Positions 18,026 through 28,368 of a DNA stretch of 64,000 bases are shown here, in pieces (the first letter of the stretch is position 1; every line of letters starts with the position of its first letter). Source of the stretch: Boseongicola sp. (GTDB taxonomy: Bacteria > Pseudomonadota > Alphaproteobacteria > Rhodobacterales > Rhodobacteraceae); the NCBI GenBank assembly GCA_028824715.1, contig JAPPCV010000082.1, forward strand, positions 1 through 64,000, read 5' to 3'. The notes under the pieces were generated by a model. The model made no database searches, was not told where the DNA came from, and saw nothing but the letters and a program-made list of their open reading frames with translations. The position numbers were made by a program, and so were the translations under genes.

Positions 18026-18961
18026 ATGCAATTCGCGCGAATCAAGTCGCAGCCGCTCGTCTGGATCCTTCTCGTCGCCGTTTTGCTGGCCGTAGTCCTC
18101 TCGTTCCTGTCGCCGTTCTTCATGACCGTCGGCAACATGACTAACCTCTCAAAGCAGGTGTCAATCGTAGCGATCCTTGCTGCCGGCCAGGCGGTGGTCA
18201 TCATTTCTGGCGGCATCGACCTGTCGGTGGGATCTGTTCTGGCCCTGTCTGCTGTTGTGATCGGCGCGCTGATACAAGTTGATGTGGATCCGCTCGTCGC
18301 CACCTTGGCCGGCCTGGCAGTCGGTACGCTCGCCGGCCTTGTCAATGGCGTCGTCATCACGCGCGGCAAGATCCCGCCCTTCATCGCGACCCTGGGAATG
18401 TTGGGGATTGCGCGTGGCTTGGCTTTGGTCATCACCAAGGGCGTGTCCTACCAGGTGCTGGTGCCATTCTTCCTCTACATCGGCAACGCCAAGTTCCTCG
18501 GGCTTCCGATTCCGCTCTACTTCGTTGTCGTTACCTACCTTGTCGTCACCGTGATGCTCCACACCTCAGTCTTCGGCCGCCACGTCTACGCGATTGGCGG
18601 CGACGAGCGGGTCGCCCGACTGGAAGGCATTCCGGTCGATCGTCAGAAGATAAAGATCTACATGCTGAGCGGTTTTCTGGCTGCACTTGCGGCCGTGGTC
18701 ATGACCGGGCGCCTTGCAGCTACGCCGCCAAGCGTTGCGCAGGGCATCGAGCTGCAGGCCATTGCGGCCGTGATCATCGGTGGCGTCAGCTTTGTCGGCG
18801 GACGCGGCATTGTCCTGACCGCGCTGATCGGGGCGCTGATTATGGCCATGATAACCAACGGGCTGAACATTCTCGGGATTTCCTCGTTCTATCAGCAGGT
18901 GCTGATCGGCATGGTCATCATCGTCGCCGTCTGGCTCGACAACCTGAAATCGCAAAAGTAG
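18026..18961 (+). CDS. Sugar ABC transporter permease (RbsC-like)
   Basis: Inner-membrane channel subunit of 311 residues with about eight to ten hydrophobic segments. It carries the family motifs SGGIDLSVGSVLALSAV near the N-terminal third and GRHVYAIGGDERVARLEGI in the cytoplasmic coupling region, with GGVSFVGGRGIVLTALIG later on. It is tightly linked to the ATPase (3-base gap) and to the dehydrogenase that follows (7-base gap). A homodimer is expected with the single-domain ATPase. Confidence 0.93.
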   Translation: MQFARIKSQPLVWILLVAVLLAVVLSFLSPFFMTVGNMTNLSKQVSIVAILAAGQAVVIISGGIDLSVGSVLALSAVVIGALIQVDVDPLVATLAGLAVGTLAGLVNGVVITRGKIPPFIATLGMLGIARGLALVITKGVSYQVLVPFFLYIGNAKFLGLPIPLYFVVVTYLVVTVMLHTSVFGRHVYAIGGDERVARLEGIPVDRQKIKIYMLSGFLAALAAVVMTGRLAATPPSVAQGIELQAIAAVIIGGVSFVGGRGIVLTALIGALIMAMITNGLNILGISSFYQQVLIGMVIIVAVWLDNLKSQK

Positions 18962-18968
18962 GTCGGAC

Positions 18969-20093
18969 ATGATGATCGAAAGCAAACCGAGCGTTGGCAT
19001 TGGCCTGATCGGATCCGGTTTCATGGGCCGCTGCCACGCCAACGCCTTTGGCTCTGTCGCAGGTCTCTTCGATCTGCCCTCCGATCCCGTCAAGTCGATC
19101 CTGGCGGACGCAACCGAAGGCATTGCGGCGGCGGGGGCGGCGGCATTGGGATTTGCGCGGGCGACGTCGGATTGGCAAGCGATGGTACACGACGACTCGG
19201 TCGACATAGTCGCGATTGCCACCCCGAACGACTTGCACGAGCCCATGGCGCTGGCCGCAATCGCCGCCGGCAAGACGGTCTATTGCGAAAAGCCCTTGTC
19301 GACGACCGCAGAATCGGCCCTGAAGATGACGAAGGCCGCCGAGGCTGCAGATGTCGTCACCTCCGTCGGGTTCAATTTCCTGCGCAACCCGATGATCGGG
19401 CTCGCACGCCAGATGATCTACGCCGACGAGATCGGAGAGATCACCGGCTTTCGCGGTCGCCATGCGGAAAACTACATGGCCAGCCCGGACGCGCCGCATT
19501 CCTTCCGCACCGATCCTCAAGGTGGCGGGGCGCTGACCGACATTGGCAGCCACATCCTGTCTTTGGCCCGGCACCTTCTTGGCCCGGTCGCCGAAGTGAA
19601 CGGTCACGCACGGACCATATTCCCCGACAGGCCGGTCGTTGCGGGATCCGCCAAGCGCCGCCCAGTCGTGGTTGACGACATGACCCACGCGATCCTGCGC
19701 TTCGCCAGCGGCGTCACGGGCGGCATCGAGGCAAACTGGGCCGCGACGGGACGCACGTTGGATTTGTCCTTCGAGGTGACGGGCACAAAGGGCGCCATCG
19801 CCTTCACCCAGGAGCGCATGAACGAATTGCTGGTCTATTCGGGCTCCGGCCGAAGGGCGGGATACCAACGTATAGAGGCGGGCCCCGCCCACCCTCCTTA
19901 CGGCAGGTTCTGCCCTGCTCCGGGGCATCATTTGGGTTTCAATGACCTAAAGGTCATCGAGGTTGCCGAACTCGTCCAGGCTCACTTCGAACGCGGATCC
20001 TGCATGCCCGATTTCCGCGAAGCCCACGAGATTCAAAAGACCGTAGAGGCCATTCAATCATCTGCCCGAACCCGGGAGTGGGCCACGGTATGA
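18969..20093 (+). CDS. Gfo/Idh/MocA family oxidoreductase
   Basis: Second NAD(P)-dependent dehydrogenase of the cassette, 374 residues. The N-terminal Rossmann domain has GLIGSGFMGRCHANAFG, the EKP motif sits in YCEKPLSTTAESA, and the C-terminal domain carries GGGALTDIGSHILSLARHLL, where Asp and His occupy catalytic-type positions. It resembles myo-inositol or glucose-fructose-type dehydrogenases in length, but the substrate cannot be assigned. It is co-transcribed with the importer, so it most likely oxidises the imported sugar or polyol or its first product. Confidence 0.88.
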   Translation: MMIESKPSVGIGLIGSGFMGRCHANAFGSVAGLFDLPSDPVKSILADATEGIAAAGAAALGFARATSDWQAMVHDDSVDIVAIATPNDLHEPMALAAIAAGKTVYCEKPLSTTAESALKMTKAAEAADVVTSVGFNFLRNPMIGLARQMIYADEIGEITGFRGRHAENYMASPDAPHSFRTDPQGGGALTDIGSHILSLARHLLGPVAEVNGHARTIFPDRPVVAGSAKRRPVVVDDMTHAILRFASGVTGGIEANWAATGRTLDLSFEVTGTKGAIAFTQERMNELLVYSGSGRRAGYQRIEAGPAHPPYGRFCPAPGHHLGFNDLKVIEVAELVQAHFERGSCMPDFREAHEIQKTVEAIQSSARTREWATV

Positions 20094-20820
20094 CCTGATT
20101 CTGGCAGAAAGCGGTCCATTCGCATCCAAGTCGGCCTTGACCGGGGTGGCGCGCGAGCGGCTTGGCCCTCGATGTCCGACGCGAATCCTGTCAACCACAC
20201 CTGTGCCCAGCCGGAATCGCCTGATCAAATCCCGCGCCCGCTTCCATCGGGAACACCGAGCTGCACGCCGTGATGGCGGCTGGCGAGAGCACTCATGAAT
20301 GCGGGCCAGGCCTCGGGATCGACAACGGCCCTGTCGCGCCAGGACGCAATGCAGAGTCCGAAGATGTGCCTGTCCGGTTTCATGAAGTGCGTGAAAGGCC
20401 TTCCTGAACGGGGACCGTTGGCGCTCTCACAGGCGTCTGTCTTAACCGCTGCGGCCTGAAGCGATGCAGGTCCCGGCCAAGCGCGTCGTTCATGGCCGCA
20501 TCTGCAACGTCCCAGATCGGGGCCGTCCACGAGGCTCATGGCGCGCCAGCGCCGGACGTCAGTGTCGGCCAAGCGGGCTTCAACAGAATTGGGACAGCTT
20601 GGAACCGGCCTCGAAAGACCGCGCAAAGGGACGTCCGGCCGTCATCACCGCTCCCGAATCCGGAAGGCGGAACCGCCTGTCACGGCGCCGGACTGATACA
20701 TGCCAACGCAAGGTGACCAGCATAGCCCGATCATGAGCGCCTTGACCGGCCAATTGCATTGGCGTCGAGACGTCGCCGCGCATGCGTTCCGAACCGTCTT
20801 CCCTCGACAGATCTGCGACC
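20094..20820. other. Gene-free stretch of about 730 bases, possibly with a decayed gene
   Basis: No intact gene is visible. On the minus strand short coding-like pieces appear in different frames, for example DVADAAMNDALGRDLHRF near 20460-20515 and FMKPDRHIFGLCIASW followed by DPEAWPAFMSALAS near 20270-20385. They look like pieces of one protein broken by frameshifts, but I cannot name the family. This is the right-hand boundary of the inserted catabolic cassette. Confidence 0.35.
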
Positions 20821-21336
20821 TCACTCCGCGACCGGTTTGGGCGGGGCTGCCGAGGTCCGAATGCCAAGCCGGCGGAGTCGCGCCAGCTCTGCATATTGAT
20901 CAAGCGCCATTTCCTCGTAGGCGCGGAAATAGACGTTCACGTCGAAGAGCCTTTCCAGGACACGGCCCTGATTGTCGCTGCGAAACTCCAGGTCTGCGGC
21001 AGCAAGTTCGACACGGATGTTGCTGTCGACGCCGTGCCGCGTGGCATGGGCCAGGAACGCGCCGTCGGTTGAGCCTCGTGCCAATGCCCCGATGTCGCCG
21101 CCAAGGGCTGCCGCAACATCACTCTCCGGCGTCGGATCAGTCAGGTTGGCACCGCCCGGCGTTGGCACGGGCAGGGTGGCGATGTCCTCGGGCACTTCCA
21201 GCGGCTTCGTCGGTATGATCCCGAATTCGTCCGGACCGCCAGCGCGGTCCCGGCCGATGTTCATCAGGCCCGGATCGCCACCCGCGCAGGCGGCAAGTGT
21301 CGGGACCAAGCAAGCAAGTAGCAACCGACGCAGCAT
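20821..21336 (-). CDS. DUF3035 domain lipoprotein
   Basis: Small envelope lipoprotein of 171 residues typical of Rhodobacterales. MLRRLLLACLVPTLAACAGG is a lipoprotein signal with lipobox LAAC. The mature part has the DUF3035 proline-rich stretch (GIIPTKPLEVPEDIATLPVP) and a helical C-terminal region. The start at 21336 is supported by GGAGG seven bases upstream. Its function is not known. In related genomes it lies between lspA and the M16 peptidase genes, as lspA does here on its upstream side. Confidence 0.85.
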   Translation of the reverse strand: MLRRLLLACLVPTLAACAGGDPGLMNIGRDRAGGPDEFGIIPTKPLEVPEDIATLPVPTPGGANLTDPTPESDVAAALGGDIGALARGSTDGAFLAHATRHGVDSNIRVELAAADLEFRSDNQGRVLERLFDVNVYFRAYEEMALDQYAELARLRRLGIRTSAAPPKPVAE

Positions 21337-21401
21337 GAATGCCTCCGAGACCGTTTCTCGGTTTCTACTCGTGAATCCATCCCGTGGAAAGCCTGTCCTG
21401 C

Positions 21402-21863
21402 TCATCGCCGGCCGGCGCTGAGCGTGATCAGGCCGAACGCGCCAACAAAGATGGCGATGTCCGCGACATTGAACGACCACGGATTCCGCCAGCCGCAACA
21501 CGACATGTTCAGGAAGTCTGCCACCGCCCCGTAGATCAGTCGGTCAATCACGTTGCCGATGGCGCCGCCAATGACCAGGCCCGCCGACACCTGCACCGGG
21601 AATCCGGGACGATCGCGCATCATCCACCAGAAGATCGCGCCACATATTGCCGCCGCCAGCGCGATCAGAACCCACTTGCCCGCGAGCGGGATGCCGAAAT
21701 TCACCCCCTCGTTCCATGCCATACGGAACTGTATGTAGGGCGGCAAGACGGGGATGGCGCCCAGTTCCTTGAGGTTCAGGGCGTTGACCACGAAGTATTT
21801 CGCCAACTGGTCGGCCAAGGCAGTCAGGGCTGCCGTGCGAAGGAGGGGCGCGAGAGCCTGCAT
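21402..21863 (-). CDS. lspA: Signal peptidase II (lipoprotein signal peptidase)
   Basis: Inner-membrane aspartyl protease that removes signal peptides from prolipoproteins. The 153-residue product has four hydrophobic helices. The conserved motifs are [10 protein letters not shown] in the first periplasmic segment, then [15 protein letters not shown] and [11 protein letters not shown], which carry the two catalytic aspartates. It overlaps the purH stop by one base (TGATG). It lies directly upstream of a lipoprotein gene, a plausible substrate. Confidence 0.97.
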   Translation of the reverse strand: MQALAPLLRTAALTALADQLAKYFVVNALNLKELGAIPVLPPYIQFRMAWNEGVNFGIPLAGKWVLIALAAAICGAIFWWMMRDRPGFPVQVSAGLVIGGAIGNVIDRLIYGAVADFLNMSCCGWRNPWSFNVADIAIFVGAFGLITLSAGRR

Positions 21864-23452
21864 CAGTGCCTGAAGTGCCGCATGCCGGAAAACACCATGG
21901 CAAGCCCGGCTGCGTCGGCAGCCTCGATCACGGCATCGTCCCGCTTGGACCCGCCGGGCTGGATCACGGCCTTCGCGCCGGCTTCGGCGGCGGCAAGGAG
22001 GCCGTCCGGAAACGGAAAGAACGCGTCGGACGCCACGACCGAACCATTGGCCATCGACTCCGTGACACCGAGATCATGCGCCATGCGACCCGCTTTCAGC
22101 GCTGCGATCGTTGAACTGTCGACCCGGCTCATCTGGCCGGCTCCGATTCCGACTGTGGCGAGGTCGCGGGCATAGACGATCGCATTGGACTTCACGTGCT
22201 TGGCAACGCGCCACGCAAAGAGAAGGTCGTGAATCTGCTCCCGCGTCGGCGCAACCCGGGTCACGACTTTCAGATCCGCCGCCGTGCAGGCACCACTATC
22301 CTCGTCCTGGACCAGCCATCCGCCCGAGACCTGCCGAACGGACACTCGGGCTGCAGAAGATCCGGGAAGCCCACCGGTCGTCAGCAAGCGCAGTTTCCTC
22401 TTTGCGGCAAGAATCTCCTTGGCATCGTCCGTTGCCTCCGGCGCAATCACCACCTCGGCAAAGATTTCGGCAATTGCGCGCGCCGTCGCCCCGTCAAGCG
22501 TGCCGTTCAAAGCCACGACGCCGCCAAAAGCGCTCGTCCGGTCGCAGTCGAACGCACGACCGAACGCCTGTGCGCCGCTTGCACCACGTGCCACGCCGCT
22601 GGGATTCGCATGCTTTATGATCGCGACGGCGGCCCCGTCGGCCGGGCCGAACTCGGCGACCAGCCGGAAGGCGGCATCGGCATCGTTGATGTTGTTGTAG
22701 GAAAGCTCGCCGCCCTGGTGTTGCACGGCAGTCGCAATTCCAGGCAGATCCGAGCCGTCCTTGTAGAATGCCGCCGCCTGATGAGGATTCTCCCCATAGC
22801 GAAGCCGCTGCGCCAACGTGCCCGCGAAAACCCGACGCCGCGGCGCCGTTTCGCACCACGTGTCAGCCATCCAGGCCGAAATCGCGGCATCGTAGGCGGC
22901 GGTCCTTGAAAACGCCGTCAGCGCCAGGTGCCTGCGAAAATCCAGTGAGGTCTGGCCGTCATTGGCCTGCAGTTCATCCAGCACGTTCCGGTAGTCGGCG
23001 GCATCCACCACCACGTTCACGAACGCGTGGTTCTTCGCAGCAGCCCGGATCATCGCGGGTCCGCCAATGTCGATGCACTCGATCGTCGCGTCTTGATCGG
23101 CACCGCTCGCGACGCTGGCTTCGAACGGGTAGAGATTCACGACCAGCAGGTCGATCATTCCGATCCCATGCTCTGCCATTGCGTCCAGATGTGCTGCGTC
23201 GCTCCGCAACGCCAGAAGCCCGCCGTGCACCGCCGGGTGGAGCGTCTTGACCCTGCCATCCATCATCTCTGGAAATCCGGTGATTTCCGCGACATCGGTC
23301 ACTTCCAGCCCTGCACCGCGAAGCGCTGAGGAGGTGCCGCCGGTGGAAATCAACTCCACGCCCCGGCTCGAGAGCGCGGTGGCGAACTCGACGAGATCCG
23401 TCTTGTCCGACACGGAAAGCAATGCGCGACGCACCGGCTGAAGGTCTGTCAT
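21863..23452 (-). CDS. purH: Bifunctional AICAR transformylase/IMP cyclohydrolase
   Basis: Catalyses the last two steps of de novo IMP synthesis. The 529-residue length is normal. The N-terminal MGS-like cyclohydrolase domain shows [15 protein letters not shown] and [19 protein letters not shown]. The C-terminal transformylase domain has [22 protein letters not shown] and [20 protein letters not shown], ending [10 protein letters not shown] and the FSGMRHFRH tail. It is the second gene of a run after the heparinase-like protein and overlaps lspA. Confidence 0.98.
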   Translation of the reverse strand: MTDLQPVRRALLSVSDKTDLVEFATALSSRGVELISTGGTSSALRGAGLEVTDVAEITGFPEMMDGRVKTLHPAVHGGLLALRSDAAHLDAMAEHGIGMIDLLVVNLYPFEASVASGADQDATIECIDIGGPAMIRAAAKNHAFVNVVVDAADYRNVLDELQANDGQTSLDFRRHLALTAFSRTAAYDAAISAWMADTWCETAPRRRVFAGTLAQRLRYGENPHQAAAFYKDGSDLPGIATAVQHQGGELSYNNINDADAAFRLVAEFGPADGAAVAIIKHANPSGVARGASGAQAFGRAFDCDRTSAFGGVVALNGTLDGATARAIAEIFAEVVIAPEATDDAKEILAAKRKLRLLTTGGLPGSSAARVSVRQVSGGWLVQDEDSGACTAADLKVVTRVAPTREQIHDLLFAWRVAKHVKSNAIVYARDLATVGIGAGQMSRVDSSTIAALKAGRMAHDLGVTESMANGSVVASDAFFPFPDGLLAAAEAGAKAVIQPGGSKRDDAVIEAADAAGLAMVFSGMRHFRH

Positions 23453-23471
23453 TCGTCCGCAGTCCTTTCGT

Positions 23472-25211
23472 TCATTCCAGCAGGAGTTCGTCCTCCGGGA
23501 TCACGCCGTCGCTTCGCCTGGCCTTTGCGAGAATCCAGCTGACTCGTGTCGAATACTCCATGGCGAAGCCGGAGAGAACAATCTGAATTGTCGCGCGCGA
23601 CGATGACGACGTGCGTTCCAGAAAGTCGCTTGGCTCAAACGCCAACTGCACGTCGCCCCGGCAACGGAATCTCCAGGTCTCTCCGTTCTTGAGCCACATC
23701 GAAACGTCACGACCGTCTGCATCCGCCTCCGCTTCGACGTCCGGATGCAGATGGAACCGAATGTTGAACGGCACGCCCTCTAGTCGCTGTGCGCTGAGAA
23801 ATGCATCAAGCCTCTTCCGTCCGTCGTCGGAAGCCGCAAGAAGGACATCTTCGCCATTGACCTTGTTGCCCTCCGGATCGACCTGAAGCCGGCGCCAATG
23901 ATTGAGACCGCATCTGCGCTGATAGCCATCATGGCCGGCGACAATGCAGGTGCCGTCATTGTAGTCGTTGCGTTCCAGCGTAATGTTGGCCGGCACGTGC
24001 ACGATCCTCTCCGCGCTGTCTGCAAATGCGCCGCTGGGGGCCGCGAAACGAGACGAGGAATAGCCCTCGACATCCAGGGTCGAGTGAGAGGACGTTGTCC
24101 TGGCGGCCATTCGCAAGCTCTTGCCATAGACCTCGCCCGAACCGCAATTGACGACCAGAGGATGCAGGCCACTTGTCAACTCGAATGCCAGAGTTGATGC
24201 ATGCGCATTGGCGGTCGCTGCCGGCGGCGCGACATCAACAATCAATGTCGTGCGGCCGTGAGCCACCCGTGCGTAGCCCATGGCCAGCTGCTGGCGCCAC
24301 GCGGCACCGCCCCTGACGCCAGCATTGGCCAAGGCCCAGTCAAGCTTGTCGACAGTTCCAGGCCCGCCTCCATGAAATCGCGCCAGGCTTCCATCCACGT
24401 GGCGCAGCGAACGCAGGACTGGCGCCACTGCGGTGATGGCCGCCCTGTGGCCGTCCTCGGGTGGCCGTCCGGCAAGCTGAAGAGCCGCGGCGGCCCAGTT
24501 GAGCAGGAAGAAGATTTCGAGAAGTTCTTCAGGATTGCGCGACGCTATCGCTCCGTGGCTGTCAATGCAGGACCCGCACTCCCTCGCGAGCGCCCGGCTA
24601 GCCCTGCGCATTTGGCTGTCCATTCCCGAAAGCGCTGCGCTCCCCTGGATCAGTCCCGCCAACGCCTCGAACCGGGGCAGGCCGGGACGCGCAGTCTTCC
24701 AGCGACGCGAAAGAAAGACTGTCTGGGCCGAGAGGGACCGACGAAACGCATTGCTCTTCGCGCGCCCGTGCCCGGCCAGCAACTGGTCTGCGTGGTTGAT
24801 CCAGCGGAGCACGCGCCGACCCGTCAGCTCGGGAGTCCATCCGGAACCCGCGCCAAGGCCGAATCGCCGGATCCAGTCGTGTGTCCAGTTCTGGGCGAGA
24901 CGGTTTGTGTGAAAGTCGCATACGGCCGTCAGGTCGTCGAGCCATTCGAACCCGTGAACTGCGGCTTCGAATCCCTCGCTCGGCATCGGCAGGTCCCAGA
25001 TGTCCTGGCCAGGGGCCGGCAGGTGAAGTCCTGCAAACAGGAAGTCTCCGGCAGCGAGCCGCCGCCCGCGTTCGACGGAACCGGTCACGCGGGTGTCAGA
25101 CATCATGGTAAATGCCGCCGCTGGCGGCGAAAGGCAGGCCCAAATCGCGTGAAGGCGGTTCAACCAGCGCGTTGCACGCACAAACCAACTCCCTGTCCTG
25201 GGCACTCGCAT
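23472..25211 (-). CDS. Heparinase II/III family protein
   Basis: Polysaccharide-lyase-like protein of 579 residues. An N-terminal alpha/alpha toroid region ([20 protein letters not shown], then HADQLL) is followed by the C-terminal heparinase II/III beta domain ([20 protein letters not shown], and [20 protein letters not shown]). The gene is a fixed neighbour of purH and rsmB in Rhodobacteraceae, where its true substrate is not established; a cell-wall or exopolysaccharide role is only a guess. The start is not decided by a clear ribosome site, and Met-36/37 (25106/25103) are alternatives. Confidence 0.85.
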   Translation of the reverse strand: MRVPRTGSWFVRATRWLNRLHAIWACLSPPAAAFTMMSDTRVTGSVERGRRLAAGDFLFAGLHLPAPGQDIWDLPMPSEGFEAAVHGFEWLDDLTAVCDFHTNRLAQNWTHDWIRRFGLGAGSGWTPELTGRRVLRWINHADQLLAGHGRAKSNAFRRSLSAQTVFLSRRWKTARPGLPRFEALAGLIQGSAALSGMDSQMRRASRALARECGSCIDSHGAIASRNPEELLEIFFLLNWAAAALQLAGRPPEDGHRAAITAVAPVLRSLRHVDGSLARFHGGGPGTVDKLDWALANAGVRGGAAWRQQLAMGYARVAHGRTTLIVDVAPPAATANAHASTLAFELTSGLHPLVVNCGSGEVYGKSLRMAARTTSSHSTLDVEGYSSSRFAAPSGAFADSAERIVHVPANITLERNDYNDGTCIVAGHDGYQRRCGLNHWRRLQVDPEGNKVNGEDVLLAASDDGRKRLDAFLSAQRLEGVPFNIRFHLHPDVEAEADADGRDVSMWLKNGETWRFRCRGDVQLAFEPSDFLERTSSSSRATIQIVLSGFAMEYSTRVSWILAKARRSDGVIPEDELLLE

Positions 25212-25276
25212 CGCCCTGCCCGGACGCAGCCGGCCCGACCCTCGGGCTGCGAGGATAGCGAAACGCCGTCAGGCTG

Positions 25277-26536
25277 TCATGGTCGTTTTTCCAGGCACGC
25301 CACGAAGAAGCCGTCAATTCCGCCCTTGTCACGCCAGTGGTCGGGGCGAATCCTCAACATGCCGTCCGTCGTGCGCCACAGCTTGTCAATCCAGTCGCCG
25401 GCCGGTGCCACGACCGAGAGATCCGGGTGCCGCGAAAGTGCGGCCCCGACCTGCCCCTCCCCCTCTTCAGGAAGAAGCGAGCAGGTGCAGTAAACCAACC
25501 GTCCGCCGGGCCGGAGCGAAAGAAGCGCACGGTCAATCAACCTTGCCTGCAGCCCCACGAGTTCGTCAATGCCACTCCCGTCGCGCACGAAGACGAGATC
25601 AGGATGCCGCCTCAGCGTTCCGGTTCCCGAGCAAGGGGCATCGACGAGGACCGCGTCGAACTTCCCCTGCGACGTCCAGTTCAATGCGTCGGCCACAATG
25701 CAGGTCGCCGCGAGTCCCGTGCGGGCAAGGTTCTCTTCCACCCGCGCCATTCGCTCCATCGAGACGTCAACCGCCGTGACCTCGGCCCCTGACGCCGCCA
25801 GTTGCAAGGTCTTTCCGCCGGGCGCGCAGCAGAGATCAAGCACTGGCTCGCCTGGCTGCGCATCAAGCACGCGCGCCGCGACCGCGGCCCCGGCGTCCTG
25901 CACCCACCAGGCACCGTCCTCGTATCCAGGCAGGGTGGAGACCTGCCGGGGTTCGACAAGACGGATTCCGCCGTCCGGCCGCAGTGCCGCCCCAAGCCGT
26001 TTGGCCCAGGATTCCTCTTCACCGGAATCGCGCAGCGTAAGGTCGAGCTCTGGCCCAGCCGCGAATTCCGCCTCCATGGCCAGCACGGCATCCCGGCCCC
26101 AGGCATCCACCAGGCGCCTGCGAAGCCATTTCGGAAGACCTGGCAGCGGCAGGCTGTCCCAGTCCGGCCCACTGCGCAGCACGTTCCTCAGGACGGCATT
26201 GACCAGGCCTGTCTTGCCGCGCGGGGCAAGCGACACGGACTGATCGACGACCGCATGTGCCGGCGCAAGCTCGACGAACATCTCGAACACGGCCAGTCGC
26301 AGCAGGTTCATGACCCGATCCTCCGGCAGGCGTTTCAGGAACGGGCCAAGCATCCTGTCCGAACGGCCTGCCCAACGAAGCGCGCCAGTCGCCAGGCGCC
26401 CGGCACGAGCTCGCTCAGGTGGATCCAGTCCCTCTGCCGCCCTCGCCAGCGCGACGCCCAGCAACTGGCGTCGGTCCGTCACGGATGTCATCGCCGCAAC
26501 CGCCGTGCGCCTCGCTTCTGCCCCAGCCTTCGTCAT
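25277..26536 (-). CDS. rsmB: 16S rRNA m5C methyltransferase, RsmB/NOP family
   Basis: SAM-dependent RNA cytosine-5 methyltransferase of 419 residues. It has an N-terminal NusB-like RNA-binding domain (about 1-135: HAVVDQSVSLA, GLVNAVLRNVLR) and a Rossmann methyltransferase domain. In the latter, motif I is VLDLCCAPGGKT, motif IV is DAPCSGTGTLRRHPD and motif VI YCTCSLLPEEGEGQV, giving the two catalytic cysteines. ATG at 26536 is preferred to the TTG six bases upstream. It is divergent from the SDHAF4-like gene. Confidence 0.93.
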   Translation of the reverse strand: MTKAGAEARRTAVAAMTSVTDRRQLLGVALARAAEGLDPPERARAGRLATGALRWAGRSDRMLGPFLKRLPEDRVMNLLRLAVFEMFVELAPAHAVVDQSVSLAPRGKTGLVNAVLRNVLRSGPDWDSLPLPGLPKWLRRRLVDAWGRDAVLAMEAEFAAGPELDLTLRDSGEEESWAKRLGAALRPDGGIRLVEPRQVSTLPGYEDGAWWVQDAGAAVAARVLDAQPGEPVLDLCCAPGGKTLQLAASGAEVTAVDVSMERMARVEENLARTGLAATCIVADALNWTSQGKFDAVLVDAPCSGTGTLRRHPDLVFVRDGSGIDELVGLQARLIDRALLSLRPGGRLVYCTCSLLPEEGEGQVGAALSRHPDLSVVAPAGDWIDKLWRTTDGMLRIRPDHWRDKGGIDGFFVACLEKRP

Positions 26537-26603
26537 CGCCAAGCCTTGCGGGAAACCCGACGAACCCTATAACAGGCTGGAACCGCGCCACAAGGATGCC
26601 ACC

Positions 26604-26777
26604 ATGGCCGAGAAAGACCTGCCTCCCGAGGCCCGTCGCGCGCTTGCCGACGCCGAGCGGCTTCGAAAGCAGAAGTCCGAGGACAAGGAACGGCCTGAGG
26701 AAATCGGTGGCCCTGAGGGTCCGGATCCGGTTCGCTACGGCGATTGGGAGAGGAAAGGCCGGGCAGTCGACTTTTGA
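26604..26777 (+). CDS. DUF1674 protein (SDHAF4-like succinate dehydrogenase assembly factor)
   Basis: Small 57-residue protein. The family hallmark is the C-terminal PVRYGDWERKGRAVDF; the N-terminus is charged and helical (RRALADAERLRKQK). In mitochondria the SDHAF4 homologue protects flavinated SdhA during complex II assembly. It is divergent from rsmB by 67 bases. The ATG follows CAAGGATGCCACC, a modest ribosome site. The family call is firm from the tail motif. Confidence 0.9.
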   Translation: MAEKDLPPEARRALADAERLRKQKSEDKERPEEIGGPEGPDPVRYGDWERKGRAVDF

Positions 26778-26866
26778 TGGATCCGGGGGCGGCGTCCAAG
26801 TGCCGCAGGTTGTCCGCTCAAGGCGGCAGAACTTGTCATGTCGCGGGTCCGGGCTCGCGCAACCCC

Positions 26867-27652
26867 TCAGATCGGCACTGTTCTGAACGCGTTCGTGTAG
26901 TCGTGCATGTGGACGGTAACCTGTTCGTCGGAGAGGAGAACGATGCCGTATGCAGGCGGCTCCCGGGTGCCAAGAACCCGGTCCGTTGCGCCGTCGAGAT
27001 CGAGGGCGACCTGATGGCTCGTCCCACGCATGCAGGAAAAGGGAATTCCGCGCCATGTTCCCCAGACCGGCCGGTGGAGATGGCCGAAAAAGAGGTGCCG
27101 AATGCGCGAAGCGTGCGGGGCCAGCAAGGCGTGGAAGGCGTCGCCATTGGCAAGCCTGATGTCGTCCATGCCTGACATCCCCACCGGCATGGGCGGATGG
27201 TGCATGAACAGGATGACCGGCTCCGCATCGCGCTCCAGATCCGCACGAAGCCATCCCTGCCGCGCGGGACAGTATTCGCCGACGCCCGATCCGGGAACGT
27301 GCGTGTCCAGAAACAGGCACCGACCGAACGGCGTTGCGGCGCTGGACTGAACGAACCCTTCGTTGTCCCTGGGCAAATCGGGAAAGGCGCGGAAAAGTTC
27401 ATCCCTGTCGTCATGATTGCCGACCAGAAGGTGGTACGGCAACTTGAGGCGCCGGATCTCGGCGCCGAAGGATTCATAGCTGGCGACATCCCCCGAATCC
27501 GACAGGTCGCCCGTCACGACCACAAAGGCGGCATCGCCGTGCTCGGCATTGATCGAGTCCACCGCCGCTCGTAGCCGCTCACCGGGACTGAGACCGGCCG
27601 GAGAGCCATTGCCTGCCACGACATGCGTGTCGGTAAGATGGACGATCTTCAT
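26867..27652 (-). CDS. Calcineurin-like phosphodiesterase (CpdA/Icc type)
   Basis: Binuclear metallophosphoesterase of 261 residues with all five metal-binding motifs in order: LTDTHV (D, H), VTGDLSDSG (D), VGNHDD (N, H), MHHPP (H) and FGHLHRP (H, H). Length and motif spacing match class III cyclic nucleotide phosphodiesterases such as CpdA, which hydrolyse 3',5'-cAMP; other members cleave phosphodiesters generally. It is predicted cytoplasmic. The start at 27652 is supported by GGGAGGAGG nine bases upstream. Confidence 0.88.
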   Translation of the reverse strand: MKIVHLTDTHVVAGNGSPAGLSPGERLRAAVDSINAEHGDAAFVVVTGDLSDSGDVASYESFGAEIRRLKLPYHLLVGNHDDRDELFRAFPDLPRDNEGFVQSSAATPFGRCLFLDTHVPGSGVGEYCPARQGWLRADLERDAEPVILFMHHPPMPVGMSGMDDIRLANGDAFHALLAPHASRIRHLFFGHLHRPVWGTWRGIPFSCMRGTSHQVALDLDGATDRVLGTREPPAYGIVLLSDEQVTVHMHDYTNAFRTVPI

Positions 27653-27882
27653 GAGACGCCTCCTCCCGAGCGAATTCCCGTTCCACGTGTTCTCAATCGC
27701 GCGTGTCCGCGGAAAGGGCAAGGCTGGCATCCGGTGCGGCCCGTGCAAAGTTCGCGAACACGGATCCGGCGCTCCCAGGCCTGGCAGCCACCAAAGTGGC
27801 CTGGAAGCTTGAAGCAGGTGAGAATGGCCTGTCCGAAAGCGAACCGCTGGCAATCCCTTCTTCTCCCATGTACAGGGTTCCA

Positions 27883-28368
27883 ATGCGCTTTCTGATCCTC
27901 CTCTTCCTCCTGCTGTCCGGAGCGGTCCATGCGCAGGACCGCTATTTCGGGCTGGTCGTGGGCTCTTTGCATGTCGGCAACGACAACCTGAACAACTTCA
28001 ATCCCGGCCTGAGCTACGGCAAGCGTTGGGGGCGTCGGCTTGGCACGGAGTGGCATCTTGAGGGCGGGGTCTTCCACAACAGCTACGACGAGGTGTCACC
28101 GTTCGTCCTTGTCGGAGTCTCGACTCACCTCATCACGCTTGGCCGCGCTGAAATCCGCGGAGGGGTCGGCACGGGAATCGGGTATTACCGAACCCTGGCC
28201 GAGGACCTGAAAGATGACTACGGCATTCCGAACATCGGCGGCTATCTGCCACTGGCGACAGCGACGCTTTCGGCACGCTTCGGCGGCACCGATTTCCGGT
28301 TGACCACGGTCCCGCCAGACAGGGACACCACGGCCATCTTCAATTTCTCCATCGCACGCAGGTTTTGA
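27883..28368 (+). CDS. Secreted hypothetical protein, outer-membrane beta-barrel-like
   Basis: 161 residues with a signal peptide (MRFLILLFLLLSGAVHAQ). The mature part alternates aromatic and polar residues in strands such as YFGLVVGSLHVGN, LSYGKRWGRRLG, EWHLEGGVFHNSY and FVLVGVSTHLITLG, and ends FNFSIARRF with a terminal Phe, as outer-membrane beta-barrels often do. I do not recognise a named family. An alternative start lies five codons upstream (27868). It precedes era. Confidence 0.7.
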   Translation: MRFLILLFLLLSGAVHAQDRYFGLVVGSLHVGNDNLNNFNPGLSYGKRWGRRLGTEWHLEGGVFHNSYDEVSPFVLVGVSTHLITLGRAEIRGGVGTGIGYYRTLAEDLKDDYGIPNIGGYLPLATATLSARFGGTDFRLTTVPPDRDTTAIFNFSIARRF

